A stretch of 64,000 bases of DNA from Crocinitomicaceae bacterium (GTDB taxonomy: Bacteria; Bacteroidota; Bacteroidia; Flavobacteriales_D; Crocinitomicaceae), in contig JADJYC010000011.1 in the NCBI GenBank assembly GCA_016719925.1, positions 1-64,000 of the forward strand. The letters are read 5' to 3'. Shown here piece by piece: positions 29,268 through 40,044 of the stretch (position 1 is its first letter; every line of letters begins with the position of its first letter). The position numbers and the translations under genes are program-made. The notes under the pieces are model-generated. The model did no database searches. It had not been told where the DNA came from and was given only the letters and a program-made list of their open reading frames with translations.

Positions 29268-29459
29268 GTTGTGAAGTTAAGGAATTTTTTTGTGGGTAAT
29301 AAGGACAAAGCCAAAAGTGAAGAGGTCAAAAGGGATATGCTTTTTAATTTAAATGATTAAACATTAACCATTGGGCCAACCAATTTCCCTTTGTCCTTAG
29401 TCCTTTGCCCTTAGCCCTTTATCCTAACCAATGTGTATATTTGACTATAATTTGAAGAC
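29268..29459. repeat. Intergenic region with CCTTTG/CCCTTAG heptamer repeats
   Basis: 29384-29422 reads as degenerate heptamers (ccctttgtccttagtccttt then gcccttagccctt). The same unit recurs at 63,590-63,740. TATATTTG at 29436-29443 could be the -7 box for the zinc-ribbon gene, but I see no -33 box at the right distance. Confidence 0.55.
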
Positions 29460-29837
29460 ATGCCTTTACGTGATACCAAAAACCGCACGTGTGAACATTG
29501 CGGAGAAAAAATTCTGGGTCGTTCTGATAAACGGTTTTGTTCTGACTATTGCCGGAATTCAAAACACAACGAAGAGAACAGAGACACCAGTAATTACATG
29601 CGGCCTGTCAACAATATTTTAAGAAAAAACAGAAGAATTCTTGCGCAATATAATCCAACCGGTAAAGCAAAAGTACTTGGCACTTCACTGATGGAAGAGG
29701 GATTCAATTTTGCTTACTTCACCAATGTTTACGAAACTAAAAAGGGAGGAAAATATTTCTTTTGTTATGATCAGGGATACATTCAGATTGAAGACGGATA
29801 CTTTGCATTGGTGGTCAGAGAATCTTATGTAAAATGA
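29460..29837 (+). CDS. Zinc-ribbon protein, conserved hypothetical
   Basis: 125 residues. The N-terminus has CEHCGEKILGRSDKRFCSDYC, a four-cysteine zinc ribbon of the type found in small nucleic-acid or ribosome-associated proteins. The rest (NPTGKAKVLGTSLMEEGFNFAYFTNVYETKKGGKY) is a common Bacteroidota extension whose job is not known to me. The stop overlaps the yidD start as ATGA, so the two are co-translated. Confidence 0.7.
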   Translation: MPLRDTKNRTCEHCGEKILGRSDKRFCSDYCRNSKHNEENRDTSNYMRPVNNILRKNRRILAQYNPTGKAKVLGTSLMEEGFNFAYFTNVYETKKGGKYFFCYDQGYIQIEDGYFALVVRESYVK

Positions 29838-30103
29838 TAGTTGTAAAATTTTTTCTTCAGCTGATCGGATACATTCTGATTATTCCCGTGAAAATTTATC
29901 AGTGGATTATTTCACCCATTTTACCGCAATCATGTCGTTACAATCCTACTTGCAGTAATTACATGATACAAGCCATTAAAGAATGGGGCCCTTTCAAAGG
30001 ATTTTATTTAGGTACCAAACGTATTTTAAGTTGTCATCCGTGGGGAGGGTTTGGTGAAGATCCTGTTCCGCATAATCCAAAAAAACATTCCTGTGATCAT
30101 TGA
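29834..30103 (+). CDS. yidD: Membrane protein insertion efficiency factor YidD
   Basis: 89 residues, the usual size. The family helps YidC insert proteins into the inner membrane. Diagnostic: an amphipathic/hydrophobic N-terminus, then SPILPQSCRYNPTCSNYMIQAIKEWGPFKGFYLGTKRILSCHPW with the conserved Cys residues, and a GGFGEDPVP ending. The start overlaps the zinc-ribbon gene. Confidence 0.93.
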   Translation: MIVVKFFLQLIGYILIIPVKIYQWIISPILPQSCRYNPTCSNYMIQAIKEWGPFKGFYLGTKRILSCHPWGGFGEDPVPHNPKKHSCDH

Positions 30104-30216
30104 ATAATTCCCGCTGATTAACGCAGATAAGAATCGCTGATTCAAGGAGATTTTCAAAAAGCAATATAGTTTATTCAGCGAAAATCAGCGGGAAATTTGA
30201 TCTGAGATTTTATCCC
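30104..30216. repeat. REP-like repeat, left flank of the GxxExxY gene
   Basis: Contains cccgctgatta, cgctgattcaagga and, inverted, aaaatcagcggga; a long imperfect stem-loop is possible. Close copies of these blocks lie to the right of the gene at 30,641-30,845. Confidence 0.65.
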
Positions 30217-30604
30217 TCAAGCCCAGTTAACCTTTCTGAAAATTGAGCCCGCAATGTTTGAAGAATTAAAATTAACAAGCAAGCCTAATTTTTTCTCTGA
30301 TAATTTTAGATAAGTAATCAATTGTTTATGATGCACCTCAGTTAGATTTTCAATAGATTTTTATTTCAATGATTACTTTTTCTTCAACGAGAATATCAAG
30401 TCGATATCCAACGTCAACTTTTATTTCATCATAGAACATTGGAAGAGGAACTTGAGCGCGTGCTGAAAGCCCGGATTTTTTTATTTCATACATCAGAGCA
30501 GCTTCGTAGGCAGATTCCAACAAGCCGGGTCCAAGTTTATTAAACACTTTGAAAATGCAGCCTCTAAGGCAATAGGAAATTTCATTCTCACTCATCCTTC
30601 TCAC
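30217..30604 (-). pseudogene. GxxExxY protein, frameshifted
   Basis: A protein of about 128 residues when the break near 30355 is corrected. The family motif is in GPGLLESAYEAAL and the nuclease-like strand pattern DVGYRLDILVEEKVIIEIK (D-E-x-K) hints at a restriction-endonuclease fold. The ending, found in another frame, is LTEVHHKQLITYLKLSEKKLGLLVNFNS...KVNWA. These genes are widespread in Bacteroidota and usually lie within repeat-rich DNA, as here; the biological role is not established. It is labelled pseudogene only because of one frame break, which may be a base-call error. Confidence 0.75.
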
Positions 30605-30640
30605 ATTTGATTCATTGCGAAGGTAATCGAATTTTCAATA

Positions 30641-30845
30641 TAAGGACAATTTTTTATCAGCGAGAATCAGCAAAATAAATCTGCGCAAATCTGCGAAATA
30701 AATCTGCGCATATCTGCGGGGAAAAACAAACCAATCTTTTGGAAAAACTCCCGCTGATTATCGCTGAAAAGATTCGCTGATTTTAAGGAAATTTTTGAAC
30801 AAACATAGTTTTTACTTCGCAAATCTAAATCTGCATAATAAATCT
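30641..30845. repeat. REP-like repeat, right flank of the GxxExxY gene
   Basis: Contains three aaatctgcg units around 30675-30715 and a copy of the left-flank block (cccgctgattatcgctgaaa then gattcgctgatttt at 30751-30785, then aaacatagtttttacttcgc). The left flank has the same order (cccgctgattaacgcagata, aatcgctgattcaaggaga, gcaatatagttta). Confidence 0.65.
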
Positions 30846-30877
30846 GTGGCCAACATTTTCAACAAATTCGGGCGTAC

Positions 30878-32615
30878 TTAAATACGGCTCTGATACGTAT
30901 ACAAATTATAATATCTGCCCTGTTTCGCAATCAGCTCATCATGTGTTCCGCGCTCTTCAATTTTTCCATGTTCGATGACCAGAATCTGATTTGCCTGACG
31001 GATGGTGCTTAATCTGTGCGCGATAACAAAAGTGGTTCTTCCTTTCATTAATTCAGACAAACTTTTTTGGATCAGTGATTCACTTTCCGTATCGAGTGAA
31101 GATGTTGCTTCATCGAGAATCAGAATTTTTGGATCAGCTAAAATGGCACGCGCAATGGCAATCCGCTGACGTTGTCCGCCGGATAATTTAACTCCTCTTT
31201 CTCCAATAACTGTGTCCAGGCCTTGTTCAAAACGATCAGTAAATTCATATACATAAGCAGCATTCACAGCATTCAAAAGTTGCTCTTCTGTTGCGTTTGG
31301 TCTTGGGAATAAAATATTTTCTTTGATAGTTCCTTCAAAAAGAAAATCATCTTGTAAAACAACTCCTAAAAATTGTCTGTATGATCCAAGATTTACAGTT
31401 GACAAATCAATTCCGTCTAAGGTGATTTTTCCGGATTGAGGTTGTAAAAATGTTGCAGCCAAACCTGCGATGGTGGATTTTCCTGAACCAGATGAACCAA
31501 CTAATGCAGTCACACTTCCCGGAGGAGCATCAAAAGAAACTTCGTGTAAAACTTCTTTCCCTTCTTCATAAGCAAATGAAACATTGCTGAATTTGATATC
31601 ACCATTTGTCAGCTGCAGATTGTGTGTTCTTACTGCATCGTCATTTTCCGGTGAAGCATTCATGATTTCTGCTGTGCGGTCCAATCCTGCAAATGCTTCG
31701 GTCATCTGACTTCCGATATTGCTCATCTGAATAATTGGTGCAATCATAAATCCAAGTAAAACAGTGAAAGCAAAAAAGTCTCCGGTTGACATCTGATCAT
31801 TCATCATTAAATATCCTTCGATGCCCATAATACAAACTGAACCTACGCCTAACAAAAAAGTGGCAAGACTTGTAACCATTGAGGTAGCAGTCAAACTGCT
31901 TTTTACATTTTCAAAAAGCTGATCAGCACCCCGTTCAAAAATTTTGTTTTCCTGATTTTCTGCATTAAATCCTTTGATGACTCTCACACCTGAAATTGTT
32001 TCAGTCAATCGGCCTGTAACATCTGCATTTAATTTTCCACGCTCTTTAAAAATGGGTCTGATTTTTCCAAAAGCTTTCATAGCGATAAATGCAAAAACAC
32101 CAATCGGAATTAAAGTAGATAACGTCATAATCCAGTTGATTTTAATCAGCCAGATTAACGCAACAATGGCGGTCAGTGAACCTCCGATTAATTGCACAAA
32201 ACCAGTTCCAACAAGGTTTCTGACTCCTTCCACATCTGTCATTATTCTGGAAACAAGTGCACCGGATTTGTTGTTATCAAAATAACTCACAGGCAGTGTC
32301 AGAACTTTTTTCTGCACCTGTACCCGCAACTGAGAAATTAAATGCTGCGCTTCTACACTCAACAATTTAGTCAGCCAGAAAGAAGTAATTGCCTGAACAG
32401 TAAGTGCAACTAAAACGGCTGCCAGAAAAATTTTCAGCAGGGCGTAATTGTCATTTGGAATAATATCATCCAAAAGCATTTTGGTGGAATAGGGCAGTAC
32501 CAGTCCTGCCGCACGACTGATCACAATCAAAATCAAACCAACAAAAAGAATCCGGCGGCGCGGCCAGATGATGTCTTTAAAAAACCTGTTTCAGGGAAAC
32601 TTTCTTTTTACTCAT
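30878..32615 (-). CDS. ABC exporter, MsbA-like lipid/multidrug type, one frameshift
   Basis: A half-transporter of about 578 residues: membrane domain then ATPase. The start is MSKKKVSLKQVF at 32615; a break in the T run near 32576 separates it from KDIIWPRRRILFVGLILIV. Membrane helices run through about residue 300. The ATPase has Walker A GSSGSGKST, signature LSGGQRQR and Walker B ILILDEATSSLD, then H-loop VIAHRLS. It works as a homodimer in the inner membrane. The family contains lipid A flippases and drug exporters; substrate cannot be told from the sequence. Confidence 0.88.
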
Positions 32616-32817
32616 AGCTTACAAAGGAACAAATAATTAGGGTATTTGTTTAAACATGTGTTGATTGACGGATAAGAAGTTCAAATGTTTTAAATGAAAC
32701 GAATTATTTTTCAAATCTGCTGTAATAGTTGGCGCGGAATAGGTTTTACCCTGGCAAGAACGGATTGACTGTAGATTTTTAAAGATGTTACCACCTAAAA
32801 AAGATTATCTTCATTAA

Positions 32818-33844
32818 ATGAAATCAAAAGAAGAAATAAAAGAGTTTTACGACAACACGCTGAAACCCGAGTTGGAAAATCTGGATGAAAAAATAAATAA
32901 GGTCAATATCAGGTATTCATTTAAAAAGTATGGGATCTTTCTCATTCTTTTGCTTGCTGCAACAATTATTCTCTTTTTACAACTGAAACATCATCACGCT
33001 TACAGAGGAGATAAAGATTTGGGCGTAAAAATGTTTGCACTTTTCTTTTTCGTAGCACTTTTTTTTCTGATTGTACTTTATGTTCTTCGAAGTTTCGGTT
33101 ATCGGCCGGTTAGAAAGGAGTATATGATTCATGTTGTGCCGCAAATTGTAAAATTTGTAAATGAGTCGTGGAATTTTTTTCCGGATAAAGGAATAAGCAG
33201 AGAAGATTTTTATGCCACAGAATTGTTTCCGCTTCCATTGATGTCCAGAAATACAAGAAAATACCAATCAACAGGGTTAATATCCGGCAACCTGAATAAC
33301 GTTGATTTTAATGCAGCATATGTGCACAGTTATACTGTTAACGAAAGTTCTTCTTCAAAAAAAGATCAGAGAATTCATTCAATTCACAAAGGGTTATTTG
33401 CTGTTATTGATGTCAAAACACAATTTAAAAGTCCTTTGATTCTGAGATCCAAAGATCATTCTGTTGGAGAAAAAATTGGTCAGAAAATAACGGATTTTCT
33501 GGGACCGAATGTTTCAAAAAATATTTACCGGACCAACAATGGATAAGGTTCAAACCGGAAATGCTGACTTAGATGGTTTGTTTGATGCCCAATGCAAGGA
33601 TAATGATTGTTTAGTTCATTTTTTAAATTCAGAATGGCCGGCATTTTTACTGAAAATGAAAACAGATTATAACATGAAATTTGATTCGCTTTTCAAAGAA
33701 AATAGAATGTATGTGGCAATTGATGGTTTGAAATATTCAGATTTTGGTGAATGGAATTCTTTTGTAAATGAACCGGATTCTATTGCGTTAATTAATCAAT
33801 ACAACAATTTTTTGGGGCTGCTGGAAGAGGTAGACAAGATGTAA
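32818..33844 (+). CDS. DUF3137 domain-containing membrane protein, one frameshift
   Basis: Pieces 32818-33546 and 33509-33844 join into about 341 residues. Two membrane helices (FLILLLAATIILFLQL and FALFFFVALFFLIVLYVL) separate a short N-terminus from a large domain (DVKTQFKSPLILRSKDHS, then MDKVQTGNADLDGLFDAQCKDN in the other frame), typical of DUF3137. The break lies near the A run at 33517. The role of the family is not known. It runs alone, upstream of tRNA-Leu. Confidence 0.75.
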
Positions 33845-33986
33845 TAATATCAGGGGATTTACACAAGTCATTAATCATATGGGATTGACGGCAACAGCTG
33901 TTGATTCAGGTGTGAGCAGTAAGATTTCAATCTACGATGTCAGATTATAAAAAAAACATTAAATTTGCACTCCCAATCACCAAAAT

Positions 33987-34066
33987 GCCGAAGTGGCGGA
34001 ATTGGTAGACGCGCACGACTCAAACTCGTGTTCGAAAGAGTAAGGGTTCGATTCCCTTCTTCGGTA
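33987..34066 (+). tRNA. tRNA-Leu (anticodon CAA)
   Basis: Acceptor stem gccgaag pairs with cttcggt (the first pair is G-T). The anticodon stem cacga/tcgtg encloses ctcaaac, so the anticodon is CAA. A short variable arm (tt cgaaagag taa region) and T arm gggttcgattccc mark it as a class II tRNA. CCA is not encoded. TAAATTTG at 33960-33967 is a plausible -7 element. Confidence 0.93.
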
Positions 34067-34077
34067 CAATGCCTGAT

Positions 34078-34112
34078 AATACCGCTTAGAACCTCTAAGC
34101 GGTATTTTTTGT
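34078..34112 (+). terminator. Terminator of tRNA-Leu
   Basis: Perfect 13-bp stem aataccgcttaga/tctaagcggtatt, 3-nt loop acc, then a T run. Confidence 0.9.
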
Positions 34113-34127
34113 TTAAAAATGTTGGTT

Positions 34128-34391
34128 TTGATCGTTAAAAATGGAGAATGAGGTTCGACTCCCATTCAATATCTTTAGGCTCGCTTTTTGTATTCTTCCA
34201 TAAAAAATTTTATGAAGAAAAATGTAGAAAAAGAATATCAACCAACTACCGCACAAAAAGTAAAACAAATGAAAGGTTGGGAAAATCTGGACGACGAATT
34301 AGCACAAGGAATTGCAGAAATAGTTGTGAAATTTTCAGAATTATTTTACATCACTATTGCCCGTGAAATGAGTTTGAATCCAATCCCCTGA
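34128..34391 (+). repeat. Diverged direct repeat, copy A, with a small open frame
   Basis: Shares a long series of matches with 39,660-39,900 (tctttaggctcgctttt / tctttaggttcgctttt, and agttgtgaaattttcagaat / agttgtaaaattttcggaat). Here a small frame is open: MKKNVEKEYQPTTAQKVKQMKGWENLDDELAQGIAEIVVKFSELFY. In copy B the same frame is broken by stops, so this could be a small gene (unknown, possibly antitoxin-like) with a decayed second copy. Confidence 0.6.
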
Positions 34392-34497
34392 AACCGAAAC
34401 TAATCTGAAAAAACTGGAAACAAAAACGAGCCAAAAACAAAACGGAGAAGACTTAAGGATTCCTGAAATGTTCGAATTTACCCTTGCCTCCCTATTA

Positions 34498-37400
34498 CTA
34501 TTCAATAATTAGTTTAACGGAATAGACTTCTAGATAATTTTCAGACTCAATGATTGAAAGGACATAAATTCCAGGAGTTAGTTCATCTCTATGGATTTCA
34601 AGTTGATTGTTATTTACTTCATTATTTATGTAAAACTATTTGTCCCAATAAATCGTGAATTCGTATCGAGTAGTTTCCATTCAACTCCTGTCCAAAATAG
34701 AGCATAGTATAATCCGAAAATGGATTTGGATAGACTTTGAAGCAGCGTATGTACTTGATTCATTTTGCCCTAGGCAGATGTCTACAAAAACTAATACTGA
34801 GTCAGTCGCTGTGCATCCATTGACATCAATAAAATCGTAATAAATGTAGTGCATACCTTGACCTGCAATAGCCGGATTAAATTCATTTGACGAAACACCA
34901 TTCCCGTAATAAATGCCACCGGAAGGAGTGCCAGAAAGTATAACAGGAGGAGAATTGTCGCATAGTGTGTCATCCGAAAGTGGACTAAAGCTCACTGAGG
35001 GCAAAGAAAGTACTCGAGCTGCATTGACAAAATCGAATCACAACCATTTATAGTTTGCAAAGTGTCATACAGATCCCATTTTACAGATTGATTTTGGTCA
35101 TAGATTAAGATGGAATCACCACTACAAATCTGAACAATTCCTTGATTGGTAATCGGAAGAGGCAGAATTACATTCAGTTCTTTTGAAAGTACTGAATCGC
35201 AACCCATTATTGTCAAAACAGTATCATAATATACACCTCCTAGGTACCGGTATTCGCCAAATATCAATAAGCTATCACCTTCACAAATTTGTGAAGAACT
35301 TAATATAACGGTTGCCGGCGGCATTAAAACATCTAACGCTTGCACGATAATCGAATCACAACCAAATACGGTTTGTAGGGTGTCATAATAAACACCAGAG
35401 AAATACTTGTACTCTCCAAAAATTAATAGGCTATCGCCATCACAAATAACAAGTGAACTCATCTTAATAATTGGCACCGACATCAAATTAAGTTGTTTCG
35501 AAATAACGGAATCACAGCCGTTTATTGTTTGCAGGGAATCAACGTAAATTCCTGCAACGGTCTGGTAAGTTCGAAAATCAGGGTGCTGTCTCCAGCACAG
35601 ATATAAGTAGTATCAATGATTTCGGTTGGAATAAATGGGAGAGCTATTAATTCTTGGGAGGTTATTGAATCACATCCATTTACGTTCTGAACAGTAGTGA
35701 AATAATTTCCGGCATTTGTTTCATATACTCCAAAAATTAGAACACTATCCCCACTACATAAATTTATTGAGGGCATAATTTGCGGAAATGGTTCAGGATA
35801 GGTTGTGATTACAAAACTTGTGTCTGCACTACAGGAATTAGCCGATGCAGTCACATCCAAATCAAAAACTCCACTGGTATCAGTTACAAAATCTAAGCTA
35901 CTACCTGTTTGAGTTTCTAAGCCAATAAGATTCCACTCAAATTGTACATTCGATGGGCTGTCCAAAATTTCACCTGTCAGCGACGTTCCTTCGCATACTT
36001 CGGTTTGTAGAGAAAGATTTTGTAATACTGAATTACATGAGTAAATGGTATTTATTGCGGTATTCGTAACGACATCCGGATTTGCATCAAAATATATTTT
36101 TGCCGTATTGTAAATACTTGTTCCAGCTGCCAGTCCAGATATAAGATCGATTCTGTATGTAATGAAACCGTGACTTTCCGGTTCATTTGAGCTGCTGTCT
36201 GGAAGCATAATATTATCAAACGTGAATGTTACTTCTCCGTTTTCGGAAACATCAATGTTAACCGGATGACTAAAAGCCAATGGCGCAAGCGTCTGCCACT
36301 CCAGATTGCTATCTAACATATCCTTTATAACAACCTTAGAAGCCACATCATTTCGTATTCTGAAAACGGATTGTATATTCAAGATGATCAGTAGTTGCTG
36401 AATATAGCCAAGGCTATCGATTCCTTTTGGTGTGCTTTATTTTATCATTAGGATCATATGCACATGTCAACACTTGCAACAAAGAATCAATAGAAGAAGA
36501 GGTGTTTCCCAACGAATCAATCACTATAGCTTCCAGATATGAGTTGAGTGTATCTCCCAAACTTGTAAAATCAGGCATTTCAACTAGAATGTCGATTGTT
36601 GAAAACGAAAAGTATTCCAGCGAGTCATAACTCCAATAAATATGTTGCCCTGATGTTGAATCCGGAATAAATGAAGAGCTGATATAGGTAATTTCATTAT
36701 CAAGTTCTAGATGAATTACTCCTGAGGGGTGTGTGGTTCCAGTATTTTGAAAATTCAACCAATAATTAATAATAGTATTGCATTTAGGATAGCCTCCTAC
36801 AAGTTCTGGTGTCAATATATCAACAAGTGTATCAAAGCAAAATCCAAAGTCGAGACTATCAATAACACTGAATGACGGTAGAATCTGAACATTGTATAAG
36901 GCAGAATCCGAAGTTAAATACCAGTATGGCAAATCTTGAGGATAAATCTGATAACTTCCTGTTACCACATCTACAAATTGCACCGCATATTTTCCATCTA
37001 TCTCGCTAAAGGTGAACGCTGTCTGCGGATTTGTCAGAATTTCAGCCAAATATATCCCTTCATCACCAACATCACGCATACCGTTCTCATCATAGTCAAT
37101 GAATACCTGACCACGCAGCTGCAATGGATCATACAAAAGATTCTCATATAAAGCAATTTTACTGTCTTGTTCCGAAGAAGAAAGTACATCCATGTCTCCG
37201 TCATTGTCAAGATCATCCGCAAATACGCTGGACGCTGCGTCAGCAATGAAATAAGTTGCCGTCAATGACTGTGCTGGACCAAAAATGCAGTTGCCCGTGT
37301 TTTCGTGCCAGGCTATTTTATCATTAGTCTGAGTTGCTAAAAGTACATCAAGATCACCATCATCATCAAGGTCTTGGGCATAGATTGATAGTGCGACAGA

Positions 37401-39284
37401 AGCTGCAGAAATAATATGGGTGGTGAAACTACCTACTCCAGAATTTTCATGCCAAATTATTTTATTTGCCCATGCGGATAGAATATCATTGTCTCCGTCT
37501 TGATCCAAATCTATAGCGTATGTGCTGTAGCATTGAACATCATCTAAGATGATCTGCTGAGGGCCAAATGTACCCGTTCCAGAATTTTGATACCAAGCAA
37601 GTTCTCCATCCCAGCTAGAAGCTGATATTACGTCGACATCGCTGTCACCATCCAAATCAATTGCAAATACATCCTCGGCCTTGTCAGCCAAATTTGTTAT
37701 TACTATCATCGGACCAAAGGTACCTCCCCCAAGATTTTTAAACCAAGAAATTCTGTCATCATCCCAGGATGCGGACAGAACATCCATGTCTCCATCGCCG
37801 TCCAAATCTTCGCTGTAAACTGAGGTTGGCAAATCAGGTAACGACGAAATTGTTTGTTGAGATCCAAAATCTCCATTGCCAAGATTCTCAAACCAAAGTA
37901 TTAAGTTATCACCGTTCGAGGCTGTCAGAATATCCAAATCACCATCACCGTCCAAGTCTGACGCGTGCACAGTTAATGCAATATTTACCGTAGTTGATAT
38001 GACTTTTTGATCACCATATTTTCCACCTCCAAGGTTTTCCACCCAAGCTATCTTGTCATCACCACTTGAAGCAGTAACTATATCTCCGTCTCCATCTCCA
38101 TCCAAATCTGCCGTGATAACGGCTCGTGCAGATTGCGTTTTGTGAGTAATCAAATTCGGGGCGACAAAATTAGCGTTTCCGGTATTTTCATGCACGCTTA
38201 TTCCCGTTGCGATTGTGATTGAAATAAGATCGACTATTCCATCATTATTCATGTCACATGGATAAATACTTTGAACATTAGCGCTAACTATGATTATTTG
38301 CTGTCCGGAAAATAGGCCTCCACCAAGATTTTCATGCCATGCTATTTTTCCATCATCCGAAGATGCTGAGATGATGTCGGGATCAGAATCCCCATCTAAA
38401 TCTGCTGTCAAGACACACTGAGCGCCATCTGCGACCGCAGAAAGAATTTGCTGCGGACCAAATGTATTGCCTCCAAGATTCTCATACCACGCTATTTTAT
38501 CATCACTATAGGACGCGGAAAGTATATCCAAATCTCCATCATTATCAAGGTCTAATACATGGACATTCATCTCGTAACTGATACCATTTGCCAATGTAGT
38601 AATTACTTGTTGAGGCCCAAAACTGCCAGTACCGGAATTTACATAAAATGCGATTTTGTTATCCGTTGAAGACGCTGATACTAGGTCAAGATCTCCATCA
38701 CCATCGAGGTCTACAACTCTCACAGCTTCCGCCCCGACTGCTAGAGTACTTATTATTTGTTGCGGACCAAAAATTGTATTTCCGAGGTTCTCATACCATG
38801 CAATCTTATTATCTTGAAACGACGCGGATATCACATCCAAATCGCCATCGTTGTCTAAATCACCAGTTCTGACACATCTTGCTTGAAATGCCTGAACTGA
38901 AATAATAACTGGCTGCCCAAAACTTCCATCACCAAAATTTTCATACCAAGCAATTTTGTGATCATCATTTGAAGAGGTAAGGACATCAATATCACCATCC
39001 GCATCCAAATCAACCGCACGCACATCCGTAGCATTCCCAGAACTATGACTGATTTTTTGCTGAGGTCCGTAATCTCCGTTTCCAAAGTTTTTGCGCCAGG
39101 AGCAACCAACAAAAGAACCCGATCCAGAATAAAGCAAATCAGAATCGCCATCTCCATCCAAGTCTGCTGCAGTAATACAGTGGCCACCACCACCACTTTG
39201 TGATAGAGGTATCTGGGTAGAAAATTGGGATTGTACCCCCAATGATATAATCAAAATTAATCCGCTTAAGCCCAACTTTTTCAC
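34498..39284 (-). CDS. Very large secreted FG-GAP/VCBS-repeat protein with T9SS sorting domain, frameshifted
   Basis: About 1,595 residues. Pieces: 36414-39284 (956 residues, intact), 35522-36382, 34992-35486, 34681-35004 and a tail to 34498. Order: signal peptide MKKLGLSGLILIISLGVQSQ; 14 FG-GAP repeats of about 50 residues (DLDGDGDLDLVSASS..NKIAWYENLG...FGPQQ), a calcium-binding propeller pattern with DxDxDGD loops; an SD-repeat-like domain (FIDYDENGMRDVGDEGIYL); a DUF11-like domain ending CAYDPNDK; then about five 50-residue repeats with ICEGDSLLIFG and GVYYDTLQTVNGCDSI; finally a T9SS tail (KVYPNPFSDYTMLYF, PGIYVLSI, VYSVKLII). It is probably a surface or extracellular adhesin. Frame breaks lie near 36400, 35500, 34995, 34750 and 34640. 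Confidence 0.85.
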
Positions 39285-39613
39285 AAGCCAAATTTTTTAA
39301 TCTATTGATATTGGAGAAACTACAAATCTAACTGACAGAGAATCAAATATACGGCTTTTTTGATTAAAGCGACAGGACGGTGTCTGAGGTGCGATATCTA
39401 TGTAAATATTTTATGTTCGATGACGCAGTGAAGTTATTTGCTGTCATATTGATTATAGTTTTATGCGGCTGAAGATTGCAAGCATTTCTTGGAACCTAAA
39501 ATAAATAATTAACTCCCATGACGAATCGGCGTCAACTTTTCAAATCTCTGCAAAGAAGCAGGTAAAAAGTTAGACAACCTACCCACCCATTGTACAATAT
39601 CGAACTTTGTTCG

Positions 39614-39650
39614 AAAATGGCAGTAGATTAAGTCTTCTGCCATTTTTTTA
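39614..39650 (+). terminator. Terminator-like hairpin
   Basis: Stem aaaatggcag/ctgccatttt (39614-39623 with 39637-39646), 13-nt loop, then T run. No clear gene lies upstream, so it probably came with the duplicated segment. Confidence 0.6.
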
Positions 39651-39654
39651 TAAA

Positions 39655-39900
39655 TCTTATTCCATAAAAATGGAAATTGAGATTCGACTGCCATTAATTT
39701 CTTTAGGTTCGCTTTTGAATTCTTTCTCACCAAAATTAATGAAGGATAAAAAGGAAAAAAATATCAATGAACCTCTCTGTGCAAAAAAGGTAAAACAAAA
39801 ATAAGACTAGGAAAATATAGAGATGTATTAACACAACAAATTGCAAACATAGTTGTAAAATTTTCGGAATTATTTTTCAATACTGTTGTTTTGCTTTGTA
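39655..39900 (+). repeat. Diverged direct repeat, copy B (decayed)
   Basis: Counterpart of 34,128-34,391 in the same orientation. The small frame of copy A is disrupted here by stop codons. Together the two copies flank the FG-GAP gene. Confidence 0.6.
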
Positions 39901-40044
39901 GGAGTCCGTTTTTCAAAGAAAGAATATGCTTTCTTTATTGATAAGGGTAGTGCAATAATTTTTTTCTATCTTTAGAATCACTCTGTGTAAAATTTATTCC
40001 CAAATGGTTCTATTGAAATTAATCCGCTTGCTAATTCACTTTTT

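Larger units (their letters stand above)
39285..40044. other. 760-base region without an intact gene
   Basis: Holds the decayed direct-repeat copy B (39,660-39,900) and a terminator-like hairpin. The rest, including a T-rich leader before the M4 protease, shows no recognisable gene. Confidence 0.6.

Noticed and set aside
33977..34165. 62-residue minus-strand open frame over tRNA-Leu
   Set aside because: It is the antisense of the tRNA gene and shows the typical RRRESNPYSFEHEFES-type false protein.
34134..34165. tRNA T-arm-like sequence ggttcgactcccattc
   Set aside because: Only a T-arm-like piece; no acceptor or anticodon arm can be folded around it, so it is not called as a tRNA.
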